Made by a program: the position numbers and the translations under genes
In this document: piece after piece, positions 54,691 to 63,190 of the stretch
How the letters are laid out: each line of letters starts with the position of its first letter
Numbering within the stretch: the first letter of the stretch is position 1
The notes under the pieces: model-generated
Database searches by the model: none
The model's input: only the letters and a program-made list of their open reading frames with translations
Told to the model about the DNA's origin: nothing
NCBI GenBank assembly: GCA_947259175.1
Contig: CAMYKW010000020.1
Span: 1-63,588 of the forward strand
Reading direction: 5' to 3'
Length of the DNA: 63,588 nt
From: an uncultured Gammaproteobacteria bacterium
Lineage (GTDB): Bacteria; Pseudomonadota; Gammaproteobacteria; Arenicellales; JAANXG01

Positions 54691-55020
54691 GTGGCAAGAC
54701 AGAACGAAAAGACCGGAAGCGCTAAAGAAGCAACAGCCGGAGAAACCAAGGTCCGTTGGGACGACAGTGACATGAGTACGTCCTATGCAAACGTATGCAA
54801 CGTCAGCAGCACCCGCGAAGAGGTCACGCTTTTATTCGGCACCAACCAGTCATGGCATACCGGACAGGAGGAGGTGGTGATCAAGTTATCGGACCGCCTG
54901 ATCGTCAGTCCGTATGCGGCCAAGCGGTTGAGCCTGTTGCTGCAAAATATCGTCGAACAGTACGAGCAGCGCTTCGGTCCGCTGGCTACGGATGTTGCGG
55001 ATACCGGCCCGGCTTCCTGA
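54691..55020 (+). CDS. DUF3467 small protein
   Basis: A 109-residue protein with a polar, Lys/Glu-rich N-terminus (about 30 residues) and a DUF3467 body: STSYANVCNVSSTREEVTLLFG, then a basic/polar stretch and VVIKLSDRLIVSPYAAKRLSLLLQNIVEQYE. The family is small, cytosolic and uncharacterised, and is known from genomes with diverse secretion or capsule loci. The GTG start at 54691 is supported by AGAGAGGG about 6-10 nt upstream. It is the first gene of the plus-strand export operon and lies 87 nt from the next, with a hairpin in between. Its conserved company with a giant-protein exporter suggests an accessory or regulatory role, for example a chaperone; this is inference. Confidence 0.85.
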   Translation: MARQNEKTGSAKEATAGETKVRWDDSDMSTSYANVCNVSSTREEVTLLFGTNQSWHTGQEEVVIKLSDRLIVSPYAAKRLSLLLQNIVEQYEQRFGPLATDVADTGPAS

Positions 55021-55046
55021 TCAGACAATCTCCTTAAGTGTCCGAC

Positions 55047-55074
55047 GCCGCTGCCGGTCTCGCCGGACAGCGGC
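55047..55074 (+). terminator. Hairpin between DUF3467 and GAF-HlyD genes
   Basis: GCCGCTGCCGG pairs with CCGGACAGCGGC through 11 base pairs with one bulged A and a 5-nt loop. Only a weak pyrimidine run (TTCTAC) follows, so full termination is doubtful. It may attenuate transcription or protect the mRNA end, which would raise the DUF3467 level relative to the membrane components. Confidence 0.45.
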
Positions 55075-55107
55075 TTCTACACATTGGGAACTTGAAGAAC
55101 TGTTTGC

Positions 55108-57000
55108 ATGACGGAAGACAGCGCTAAATTGTCATCCGTCGTGGATGGCCATGCCGATGATCACTCAGCCTGGGTGGATCGCGAGCTGTGGCAGCAACTT
55201 GCGCGGTCCGTGCACAGCGACGAGTTCTACTCTGCGTGGTTGCATCTGCAGTGTAAGCAAATCGCACAGACTCGTGCCGGCCTAATTCTGGCGGAAACCG
55301 AAGCAGACAAGACCTTCGCCCCTGCCGCCATCTGGCCGGTGGGCGAGGGGGTATCCGAAGCCCTACTGGATGTGGCGCGATCCGCGCTCGAAGAGGGTGA
55401 GGCCATCGTGGTTGATCTTGATCGCGAATATGCTTCGCGGTTCACGGTGCAACCGGATTCTGTGGCCTTATCCTATCCACTGAAGATCCAGGATGAGGTG
55501 GTATGTGTGGCCGCGGTGGAAGTCGGAGGTAAGGAACGCCAGGATCTCGAAGCGGTTATGCGTCAGTTGCAATGGGGTGTTTCCTGGCTCGAGGCTTTTT
55601 TTCTGCGCTATCAGGCGGCGGACGACGAGTCCACCATCGACCGGCTGGTGACGGCGTTGTATATGACCGCCACGGCCTCTAAAGAAAACTCCTGCAAACA
55701 GGCGGTGACCAGTTTTGTGACCGAGCTGGCGACGCGCCTGTCCTGCGAACGGGTCAGCTGCGGATTTGTTTCCGGCAAGCACGTGAAAGTGGCATCGGTT
55801 TCACATGCCGGCCAATTTGGCAGGCAAATGAACCTGGTGAATGCCATCGGCAAGGCCATGGACGAGGCGATCGAACAAAACGCGCCGATTAATTATCCGG
55901 AGCCGCCGGGCAGCGGCCGCATCACCCATAACCACGAAAGCCTGGCGCGCCAGCAAAATGGCGGGGCCATACTCACGGTACCGCTGATCGCCGATGGCAA
56001 GAACACCGGTGCGATCTGTATCGAACGGTCCACCGGCGACCCGTTTGATAATGATACGGTACAACTGTGTGAATCGATCGCTTCGGTGGTGGGCCCGATA
56101 TTCCGCGAAAAGATGCTCAATGACCGCTGGATCATCGTCAAGCTCAAGGACTCGCTGGTGACGCAACTCGGGCGGTTGTTGGGCCCGCGTTATGTGGGCA
56201 GAAAACTGTTTCTGCTTGCCCTGCTGGCGATTGGCGCCGTTCTTTACTACGCGGAAGGAGATTTCCGGGTTACCGCCGATACCGTGCTCGAGGGCGCGGA
56301 ACAGCGGGCGGTGGTCACTCCCTTTGACGGATACGTAGCGACTTCGGTCAAGCGGGTCGGCGACCGGGTCAACCAAGGCGATGTCATTGCAACCCTGGAT
56401 GATACCGATCTGCGCCTCGACTTGGTGGAGCTCACCAGCGGCCGGGCCCAGGCTCAGAGCCAGTATGACGAGGGTATCGCTGAACATGACCGGGCCAAGG
56501 TCAAGGTGTTCAAGTCCAAGATCGAACAGACCGACGCCAGGATTGGTTTGGTCAATGAACGGCTCAATCGAACCCGGCTGGTGTCCCCGCTCGACGGAAT
56601 CATAGTCCGGGGCGACCTGAGTCAATCACTGGGCGCCGTGGTTTCCCGGGGAGAGGTATTGTTTGAGATCGCCTCCCTTTACGACTACCGGGTGAACCTG
56701 CTGGTTGATGAACGGGATATCGCCTATGTACAACCGGGGCAAACAGTTCAACTGCTTTTGTCCGCCTTGCCGGATGAAAAAATGCAGGTGGTAGTGGATG
56801 CCGTCACCCCGGTGACCCGGGCTGCCGAAGGCAGAAACTATTTCCGTGTGGAAGCCAGCCTGGAAGATGCCGCGGGAATGCTGCGACCGGGCATGGAGGG
56901 CGTAGCCAAGATCCATGTCGACCGCCGCCGTTATGTCTGGATCTGGACCCGCGAGCTGATCAACTGGCTGCGTCTGTGGTCCTGGCGCTGGATGGAGTAG
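55108..57000 (+). CDS. GAF-GAF-transmembrane-HlyD adaptor protein
   Basis: A 630-residue inner-membrane protein with an unusual build. The N-terminal half is cytosolic and resembles two GAF domains (about 45-165 and 195-335; ILTVPLIADGKNTGAICIERS is typical of GAF). One transmembrane helix follows (about 366-382). The periplasmic part is HlyD/membrane-fusion-like: a lipoyl half-motif (TPFDGYVATSVKRVGDRVNQGDVIATLDD), a short coiled coil (about 425-475), a second half-motif (RLVSPLDGIIVRGDL) and a beta-barrel. It should join the inner-membrane machinery to the TolC channel, while the GAF pair could sense a small ligand or dock a partner. It is followed 24 nt later by the M50-HlyD gene. Classical type I adaptors lack such a cytosolic sensory part. 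Confidence 0.88.
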   Translation: MTEDSAKLSSVVDGHADDHSAWVDRELWQQLARSVHSDEFYSAWLHLQCKQIAQTRAGLILAETEADKTFAPAAIWPVGEGVSEALLDVARSALEEGEAIVVDLDREYASRFTVQPDSVALSYPLKIQDEVVCVAAVEVGGKERQDLEAVMRQLQWGVSWLEAFFLRYQAADDESTIDRLVTALYMTATASKENSCKQAVTSFVTELATRLSCERVSCGFVSGKHVKVASVSHAGQFGRQMNLVNAIGKAMDEAIEQNAPINYPEPPGSGRITHNHESLARQQNGGAILTVPLIADGKNTGAICIERSTGDPFDNDTVQLCESIASVVGPIFREKMLNDRWIIVKLKDSLVTQLGRLLGPRYVGRKLFLLALLAIGAVLYYAEGDFRVTADTVLEGAEQRAVVTPFDGYVATSVKRVGDRVNQGDVIATLDDTDLRLDLVELTSGRAQAQSQYDEGIAEHDRAKVKVFKSKIEQTDARIGLVNERLNRTRLVSPLDGIIVRGDLSQSLGAVVSRGEVLFEIASLYDYRVNLLVDERDIAYVQPGQTVQLLLSALPDEKMQVVVDAVTPVTRAAEGRNYFRVEASLEDAAGMLRPGMEGVAKIHVDRRRYVWIWTRELINWLRLWSWRWME

Positions 57001-57024
57001 GCGCTTAGCCCGGCTCACTGTTGA

Positions 57025-59199
57025 ATGCAGCAACAAAACATTTTTAGCCCCTACTGGTACCGGGTCGCTTCGCTGACGCCGCGTCTGCGCAAACATGTGC
57101 AGTTACATCGTCACCAGTACCGGGGTAATACCTGGTATGTGCTGCAGGATCACTCGAGCGGCCGTTTCCATCGATTTTCACCGGCCGCCTACAATCTGAT
57201 CGGCCTCATGGATGGCCGTCACGATTTGGACCAGATCTGGAAACACGCCTCGCAATCGGTGGGCGAAGAATCGCTGACCCAGGCCCAGGCAATCCAACTG
57301 CTGGGTCAGCTATACAAGGCGGACGTGCTGGTTGCGGACGTTTCTGCGGACACCCGCGAGCTGTTTCAGCGTCAACGTACCGGAGAAAAGCGGCGCAGGC
57401 TGCAGCGGTGGAAGAGCCCGATTGCTATCCGGGTGCCGTTGATCGATCCGGACAACTTCATCGTTGACACCTTGCCGCTGGCGCGCAGGCTATTCTCTGT
57501 TTGGGGCTTGATGTTATGGCTGCTGTGTGTGGCGAGCGCCCTGGTTGCCGCGCTCATGCACTGGCCGGAGTTGACCGACAACCTGATCGATCGGGTGCTT
57601 GCGGGGCAGAATATTCTGATCCTGCTGATCACGTTTCCCGTGGTGAAGTTTTTTCATGAATTCGGCCATGCCTATGCGGCCCGGATCCACGGTGGGGAAA
57701 TCCATGAAATGGGCATCATGTTCCTGGTCCTGATGCCTATTCCCTACGTCGATGCGACCTCTTCCTCCGCCTTTGCCAGTCGCTGGAAGCGTGCACTGGT
57801 GGGCTCCGCCGGCATGTTGACCGAGCTGTTTCTCGCCTCCATCGCGTTGTTTGTCTGGCTCAACGTGGAGCCCGGTTTTATCAGTGCGGTGATGTACAAC
57901 ACGATGATCATTGCCGGTGTTTCCACCTTGCTGTTCAACGGCAATCCACTGATTCGCTTCGACGGCTACTATATCCTGTCGGATCTCATCGAAATTCCCA
58001 ACCTCGGAACCCGCTCCACCCGCTATCTCGGCTACCTGATCCAGAAGCACCTGTTCGGGCTCAAGGATGTCAAGTCGCCGGCCAATACACCCGGGGAGCG
58101 GGCGTGGTTCGTCGGCTATGGCATTGCGTCGTTTATCTATCGGCTGTTTCTGATAACCTTTATCGTGTTTCTACTGGCGGACCAATACTTCGTCATCGGC
58201 CTGATCCTGGCATTCTGGGCGGTTGTGATCATGGCGATCATGCCGGTATACAAGCAAATCAAATATCTCATGACCAGTAAACAACTTTCGGGAAAACGCG
58301 GCCGCGCGATTGCGATATCCGCGGCTTTGGTGGCGACGTTGATCGGCATCACCCTGGTGCCGGTGCCGCTCACAACGGTGGTGGAAGGGGTCGTCTGGGC
58401 AGACCGGGAATCCCGGGTGCGCATGGACAGTCAGGGCTTTGTGCGGCAGGTGCTGGCGCGTTCCGGTGAACAGGTCGAAGCCGGGCAACCGTTGATTGTC
58501 TGCGACAACTACGAAATGAAGGCACACCTTGAAACGCTGGACGCGCAGTTGGCCGAACTCCAGGCGCAATATGAGGCAGTAACCACTCGCGGTCAGTTGC
58601 AGCGTGACCGCATCCAGGCAGAATTGGTGCGCGAACAGATCAGCGCCACATCGGCCCAGATCGAGCGCGTCAAAGACCAGATGGATCGATTGGTGGTAAA
58701 AAGTCCGGCAGACGGTACCTTTGTCGCATTCAGCAAGGACTCACTGCTGGGCAGATTTCTGCAACGTGGCGAGGTGGTGGGATTTGTGACGAAACCGAAG
58801 CCGGCGACGGTGCGCGTGGTGGTGCCCCAGGACCGCATAAACCTGGTGCGCCAGCAAACCGAATCCATCAGCGTGCGCGTGGCTGACCAGATTGAGCAGG
58901 AATTGAGCGCCCGCGTATCCCGCGAGGTGCCGCAGGCTTCCCAGGACCTGCCGAGCGCGGCGTTATCCTTCGAAGGTGGCGGAGACATTGCCGTCAACCC
59001 CTACCAGCCGGTGGGTGAGACCGGCTACGTGAGTGCGTTTCAAAGCTGGTTTCAGTTTGACATCGAGATCGATCGGGCGGAAGACGAGGTCGGACTGGGG
59101 CAACGCGTGTTTGTAAGGTTCCAGCACGGTGAGGAACGCCTCGCGGTGCAGATATATCGAGCGGTACGCCAGACTTTCCTGCACCGGTTCAACGTTTGA
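57025..59199 (+). CDS. PqqD-like / M50 site-2 protease / HlyD fusion protein
   Basis: A 724-residue polytopic protein. Residues 1-110 look like a PqqD-type winged-helix peptide-binding domain. Residues 155-440 form a multi-helix M50 (site-2 protease-like) core with HEFGH at 211-215 in a membrane segment and the third-ligand motif NPLIRFDGYY (Asp313), so the zinc site is complete. Further helices follow to about 450. The C-terminal part is a HlyD-like adaptor: VVEGVVWADRESRVRM, a coiled coil (about 500-560) and RLVVKSPADGTF. The protein could bind the leader of the giant substrate through the PqqD-like domain, cleave it in the membrane and hand it to TolC; this is inference from domain order. 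It lies 12 nt before the SecA-like gene. Confidence 0.88.
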   Translation: MQQQNIFSPYWYRVASLTPRLRKHVQLHRHQYRGNTWYVLQDHSSGRFHRFSPAAYNLIGLMDGRHDLDQIWKHASQSVGEESLTQAQAIQLLGQLYKADVLVADVSADTRELFQRQRTGEKRRRLQRWKSPIAIRVPLIDPDNFIVDTLPLARRLFSVWGLMLWLLCVASALVAALMHWPELTDNLIDRVLAGQNILILLITFPVVKFFHEFGHAYAARIHGGEIHEMGIMFLVLMPIPYVDATSSSAFASRWKRALVGSAGMLTELFLASIALFVWLNVEPGFISAVMYNTMIIAGVSTLLFNGNPLIRFDGYYILSDLIEIPNLGTRSTRYLGYLIQKHLFGLKDVKSPANTPGERAWFVGYGIASFIYRLFLITFIVFLLADQYFVIGLILAFWAVVIMAIMPVYKQIKYLMTSKQLSGKRGRAIAISAALVATLIGITLVPVPLTTVVEGVVWADRESRVRMDSQGFVRQVLARSGEQVEAGQPLIVCDNYEMKAHLETLDAQLAELQAQYEAVTTRGQLQRDRIQAELVREQISATSAQIERVKDQMDRLVVKSPADGTFVAFSKDSLLGRFLQRGEVVGFVTKPKPATVRVVVPQDRINLVRQQTESISVRVADQIEQELSARVSREVPQASQDLPSAALSFEGGGDIAVNPYQPVGETGYVSAFQSWFQFDIEIDRAEDEVGLGQRVFVRFQHGEERLAVQIYRAVRQTFLHRFNV

Positions 59200-59211
59200 T
59201 CAGACTACCAA

Positions 59212-61137
59212 GTGATGTTGTTTGAAGCCGGGATCTTGCGCGACACCTATCCGCTGCGAGCCCCGGCGGGGGTCTCCGCCGGCAACAAACACTCGCTGGC
59301 TTGCACCCATGCCAAGCTGCGCAGGGTGCGAAAACTGTTTCACGAGTTTTCGCGGCAAATAAAGGACAGTGCGTCGAATTCAGCTACCCGGGCCGGTGCC
59401 GATTGTGATTCGTATTCAGTACGCCTCGACGCGGACGTGATCGCCCGGGAGTTCGCACGGTTTTCGGCGGCGCTGTCGGCGCAGCAGGACATGACAATTT
59501 CGCGGTTACATATTGAATCGGCCTATGCGTTGTTGCGCCGGCGCGTGGAAGGTGTCCCGCATCGTATCGACCGGGTGATTTCGGCCGGCTTGGCGGCTGC
59601 GGTATTAGCCCGCACAGGGATGCGCGTACATCTGATCGTCGATGCCGAGATGGCCATATCGTATACCGAGAAGTGGTTGTTTCCGGTTTTTGACCAGCTC
59701 GGGCTTGGCGCCGGCACCATCGAGGCGGGCGCCGACGAAGCGGCGCGCAGGGCGGCATACCGGCAGGACATCACCCTGCTGACCGCACGGGAATGCGCGA
59801 TGGATTTCCTGCGCGACGCGATCAACTGGCCCCAGAGGGGGGATTCGGTGAGCAGAGCCATCGACCGGTTGATGGGTGAAAAGTCACGTCACCGGCCCCT
59901 GCTGATGCGGGGATTACCCTGTGCGATTCACGTCGATATCGATAGCGCGCTGATCGATAACGCACGCACTCCTATAGTTCTGACCAAAGACGGTCATCCG
60001 ATGCACGAAGTGGACGAACTGAAGCGTGGCCTGGAGATGGTGCAGCACCTTCAAGCCGGGCAGCACTTCGTGCTGACCGGCGAGGGCGCGGAGGTGGCGT
60101 TGACCGAACTCGGCAAACAACAGCTGCAGGCCTGGGCCGAGCAGTTTGGCGGCATCTGGAGTGCGCCCCATGTCGCCGAATTGATGCTGTCGGTGGTGAT
60201 CGTCGTGACCCATCTGGTGAAACCGGAAATCCACTATCGGATCAGCAGGCAATCTGTAGTATGGCTGGTGCAGGACCGGCTGGTGCCGGGCATGGAATTT
60301 TATTCGAAGCCATTTATCACCCGAGTGGTGGAGATCCGCGAGGAGTGCGCGGTAACGAGCCAGCGGGAAGTAGCCGGCAGGGCCAGTTATCAGCAGATAT
60401 TCAATCGTTATGTGCATCTATGCGGCGTGTGTCATTCGCTGGACCAGATTGAGCACGAGCTTCGCTTTATCTATGGCTTAAAGTGTCGCCGGCGCTGGCC
60501 GGAGAGCAGGCGTGGCGGGTTTCGGCAGGTGCGGTTGGTGCAAAACGATGATGAGAAACTGGAGTGGTTGCATGAATGGGTGACGTCCCAGGATACCGGG
60601 ACCTGCCTGGTGATCACCGCCAATAGTGTCGACATGCTGCAGCAACTCAATGCCTCCCTCGCGCCCATCGTGCCCGACCTGAAGGTGTTGACCGAGCCGG
60701 GAGAGACCAATCTGATTCAATTACTGCAGCCAGGCACGCTGGTGATCGCCCTGGCGCCGGTGATGGACTACCTGTTGCCCGCGCTGCCGGAAACCATCCG
60801 TAATCCGGTCAGGATCGTGGTGACCCAGAGGTCCGTACGGCACCTCGAGGACCAGCGTAATCTATTCTGGATGCAGGCCCAGGCATTCGATGATTGTGAA
60901 ACGATTGTGCTGCTTGCAACGGATGACGAACTGTTTGCCGGCTTCGCAGTCACCGGGTTGCAGAACCTGGGCAGATTTTTGGGGGCAAGGTTCAGTGCAT
61001 ATTTAATGGAACGCTGGATACGTCGGAACCAGGTGCGCAAGGGACGAGATTTGTATAAAGTGCGCCGGAATCTGCTGAACTATGATGCGAGTATGCAGGG
61101 GCTACTGTCATTTTCCGGACGAGGACTGTATGAATAG
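59212..61137 (+). CDS. SecA-like protein lacking ATPase motifs (pseudo-ATPase)
   Basis: A 641-residue protein alignable by eye along the SecA motor. The first RecA fold matches at RVHLIVDAEMA and LFPVFDQLGLGAG, and motif II VDEVDSILIDEART corresponds to HVDIDSALIDNART (240-253). The crosslinking domain matches at RLVPGMEFYSK and ASYQQIFNRYVHLCG, with FIYGL after it, and the start of the helical scaffold at RRNLLNYDASMQG. It stops there, without helical wing or zinc tail. The Walker A GxGKT is missing, the DE of motif II is replaced by VD, the GMTGTA loop is GVCHSL and the arginine-finger region QLRGRAGRQGD is gone. ATP hydrolysis is therefore unlikely. It may act as a substrate receptor or scaffold in the export machine. 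The GTG at 59212 or ATG at 59215 is the start. Confidence 0.82.
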   Translation: MMLFEAGILRDTYPLRAPAGVSAGNKHSLACTHAKLRRVRKLFHEFSRQIKDSASNSATRAGADCDSYSVRLDADVIAREFARFSAALSAQQDMTISRLHIESAYALLRRRVEGVPHRIDRVISAGLAAAVLARTGMRVHLIVDAEMAISYTEKWLFPVFDQLGLGAGTIEAGADEAARRAAYRQDITLLTARECAMDFLRDAINWPQRGDSVSRAIDRLMGEKSRHRPLLMRGLPCAIHVDIDSALIDNARTPIVLTKDGHPMHEVDELKRGLEMVQHLQAGQHFVLTGEGAEVALTELGKQQLQAWAEQFGGIWSAPHVAELMLSVVIVVTHLVKPEIHYRISRQSVVWLVQDRLVPGMEFYSKPFITRVVEIREECAVTSQREVAGRASYQQIFNRYVHLCGVCHSLDQIEHELRFIYGLKCRRRWPESRRGGFRQVRLVQNDDEKLEWLHEWVTSQDTGTCLVITANSVDMLQQLNASLAPIVPDLKVLTEPGETNLIQLLQPGTLVIALAPVMDYLLPALPETIRNPVRIVVTQRSVRHLEDQRNLFWMQAQAFDDCETIVLLATDDELFAGFAVTGLQNLGRFLGARFSAYLMERWIRRNQVRKGRDLYKVRRNLLNYDASMQGLLSFSGRGLYE

Positions 61138-61876
61138 GCCGATCACCGCAATCATTGCATTGTGCGTTCCTGTTGTTGGGCTATTTCTCCGACCGATCCC
61201 AGGGTATGCCCAGCAGGGCGTTGAATACGAGTGCCTGATCGAACCCGCGGTGGAACTCGCCCTGAGCTCCCCCGTGCCCGGTATTATCCAAACGATCAAG
61301 GTGGATCGCGGCAGCCGCGTGAAGCGCGGGCAAATCCTGGTCCGGCTGCAGGCCGCCGCGGAGTTGGCGGCGGTGAAGCTGGCCCAGGCCAAGGTCGACT
61401 TCGGGCAGCGCAAAGTAAAGCGCACTCAAGAGTTGTTCCGCGAAAACTTTACTTCGGAGTACAGTGTTGACGAGGCGGTGACCGAGGCCAAGCTGGCGGC
61501 GGTGGAACTCGAGCAGGCCAAAACGCTACTCGGGCAGAAAACGCTGCGCAGCCCGATTACGGGTCTGGTGGTCGCAAGGCTGGCGCAAGTTGGTGAATTC
61601 GTGTCCGCCGATGAGATTCTCAAGATCGCCCAGCTCGACCCCTTGCACGTTGAGGTGATCGTGCCCGTGGAACATCTGAATTCGATCACCACCGGTATGG
61701 AGGCGACGGTCTATCCTCAGGATCCCGTGGGCGGTGAATACAAAGCCAAGGTTGTGACCGTTGACCAGGTGCTTGATGCGGCGAGCGGTACCTTCGGGGT
61801 GAGGCTCGCGTTGCCGAATCCTAAAAACAAACTGCCGGGGGGACTGCGTTGCATGGTGAAGTTTCCCCAGGCCTAA
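61130..61876 (+). CDS. Periplasmic HlyD/RND-type membrane-fusion protein
   Basis: A 248-residue adaptor. The ATG at 61130 overlaps the end of the SecA-like gene by 8 nt, has GGACGAGGA upstream and gives a clean signal peptide ending near GYA-QQG; an in-frame ATG at 61082 would destroy that signal. The mature protein has a split lipoyl domain (SSPVPGIIQTIKVDRGSRVKRG and LRSPITGLVVARL), an alpha-hairpin of only about 60 residues (roughly 84-145) and a beta-barrel (VEVIVPVEHLNSI). It is at the short end of the family. It should sit in the periplasm between the inner-membrane parts and TolC. It is the third HlyD-type protein of the operon, which is unusual. Confidence 0.9.
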   Translation: MNRPITAIIALCVPVVGLFLRPIPGYAQQGVEYECLIEPAVELALSSPVPGIIQTIKVDRGSRVKRGQILVRLQAAAELAAVKLAQAKVDFGQRKVKRTQELFRENFTSEYSVDEAVTEAKLAAVELEQAKTLLGQKTLRSPITGLVVARLAQVGEFVSADEILKIAQLDPLHVEVIVPVEHLNSITTGMEATVYPQDPVGGEYKAKVVTVDQVLDAASGTFGVRLALPNPKNKLPGGLRCMVKFPQA

Positions 61877-61966
61877 CGCGAATCCCCTAAACGTCTGCGG
61901 ACGGCGACGTGTCATGATCGACCATGTTGAATTATCCACGTTCGCAAACGATTTCAAACGTTGCTC

Positions 61967-63190
61967 ATGCACGTATTGTTCATTCATCAGAATTTTCCCG
62001 CGCAGTTCGGACACATTGCCGCCCATCTGGTTGAGCAGCACGATTGCGAGTGCACGTTTCTGTCGCAACGCAAATCCGTGAGCGACGCCAAGATACGCCG
62101 ACTCCAATACCAGCCCCAAGGTGGCGCCACCGAACGAACTCCCTACCTGACCCGTACGTTCGAGAACGCCGTCGCCCACGCTGCTGGGGTGTATATGGCC
62201 CTGAAGCGAGTCCCGGAGGTGAAGCCCGATCTAATCGTCGCCCACGCCGGGTTCGGGTCATCGCTTTATCTTCGCGAGCTGTACGACGTACCGATCATCA
62301 ACCACTTCGAATACTACTACCACACCCACAACAGCGATCTGGATTTTCGACCCGAGTTGCCGCCGAGCGAAGATAAGCTGCTGCGCGGGCGTACCCGCAA
62401 CGCGATGATTCTTCTGGACCTGGACAACTGCGACGTCGGCTATACCCCAACGCGATTTCAGTACGGCTTGTTTCCAGCGGAGTATCACGGCAAGGTTCAC
62501 ATCATCTTCGACGGTGTGGAAACGCGCATATTCCGACGTATGGAAAGTCTTCCCCGTCGTATCGGCGGTCGCGATATCGGACCCGATACGCGCGTCGTGA
62601 CTTACTGCGCGCGGGGCCTCGAGAGCATGCGGGGATTCGACATATTCATGCAAGCCGCGAAGCGCATCTACGAACAATACCCGGACGTGGTCTTTATCGT
62701 CGTTGGCAGCGATCGCATCGTCTATGGCGACGAAAAAGCAGAAAAGCACGGTCACGCCTCGTTTCGCGAGTATGTACTGGCCCAGAACGACTACGATCTC
62801 TCGAAATTTGTCTTCACTGGCCTGGTAGCGCCCCAAACCTTGGCAGCCATTCTGTCGATGGGTGATGTACACATGTACTTGACTGCGCCGTTCGTGCTGA
62901 GTTGGTCGATGATGAATGCGCTAGCATGCGGTGCGGTAGTCGTAGGTTCTGCCACACCGCCCGTGCTGGAGATGATCACCGACGGCGAAACCGGACTGCT
63001 GGCGGATTTCTTCGATGTCGACGGTCTGGCGGATCAGGCCCTGGCCGTGTTGCGCGACCCCTCCGCCTACGAACCGATGCGCGAAGCCGCAATGAGGCTG
63101 ATTGAGTCCGAGTACAGCCTGGACACGGTGCTCCCGCGCATGCTGCGGTTTTACGAGGATACGATTCGCTCTCACTCTTCGAGCCGTTAG
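61967..63190 (+). CDS. Family 4 glycosyltransferase
   Basis: A GT-B glycosyltransferase of about 407 residues. The N-terminus MHVLFIHQNFPAQFGHIAAHL is characteristic of the Glyco_trans_4-like N-terminal group 3 domain. The C-terminal GT4 lobe has YCARGLESMRGFDIFMQA, VFIVVGSDRIVYG, FTGLVAPQTLAAIL and ALACGAVVVGSATPPVLEMI-TDGETGLL, the donor-binding region with its Glu residues. The ATG at 61967 gives the canonical start; a TTG two codons earlier is possible. It lies 90 nt after the adaptor gene and is probably the last gene of the export operon. It may glycosylate the giant protein or an envelope glycan before export; the context suggests this but does not prove it. Confidence 0.88.
   Translation: MHVLFIHQNFPAQFGHIAAHLVEQHDCECTFLSQRKSVSDAKIRRLQYQPQGGATERTPYLTRTFENAVAHAAGVYMALKRVPEVKPDLIVAHAGFGSSLYLRELYDVPIINHFEYYYHTHNSDLDFRPELPPSEDKLLRGRTRNAMILLDLDNCDVGYTPTRFQYGLFPAEYHGKVHIIFDGVETRIFRRMESLPRRIGGRDIGPDTRVVTYCARGLESMRGFDIFMQAAKRIYEQYPDVVFIVVGSDRIVYGDEKAEKHGHASFREYVLAQNDYDLSKFVFTGLVAPQTLAAILSMGDVHMYLTAPFVLSWSMMNALACGAVVVGSATPPVLEMITDGETGLLADFFDVDGLADQALAVLRDPSAYEPMREAAMRLIESEYSLDTVLPRMLRFYEDTIRSHSSSR

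Noticed and set aside
61082-61129. Upstream ATG for the periplasmic adaptor
   Set aside because: It would add 16 polar residues before the signal peptide. The ATG at 61130 has a better ribosome-binding site and a typical 8-nt overlap.
59212-61137. A functional second SecA (SecA2) translocase
   Set aside because: The nucleotide-binding and hydrolysis motifs are missing and the C-terminal wing and tail are absent, so a normal SecA2 motor is not supported.
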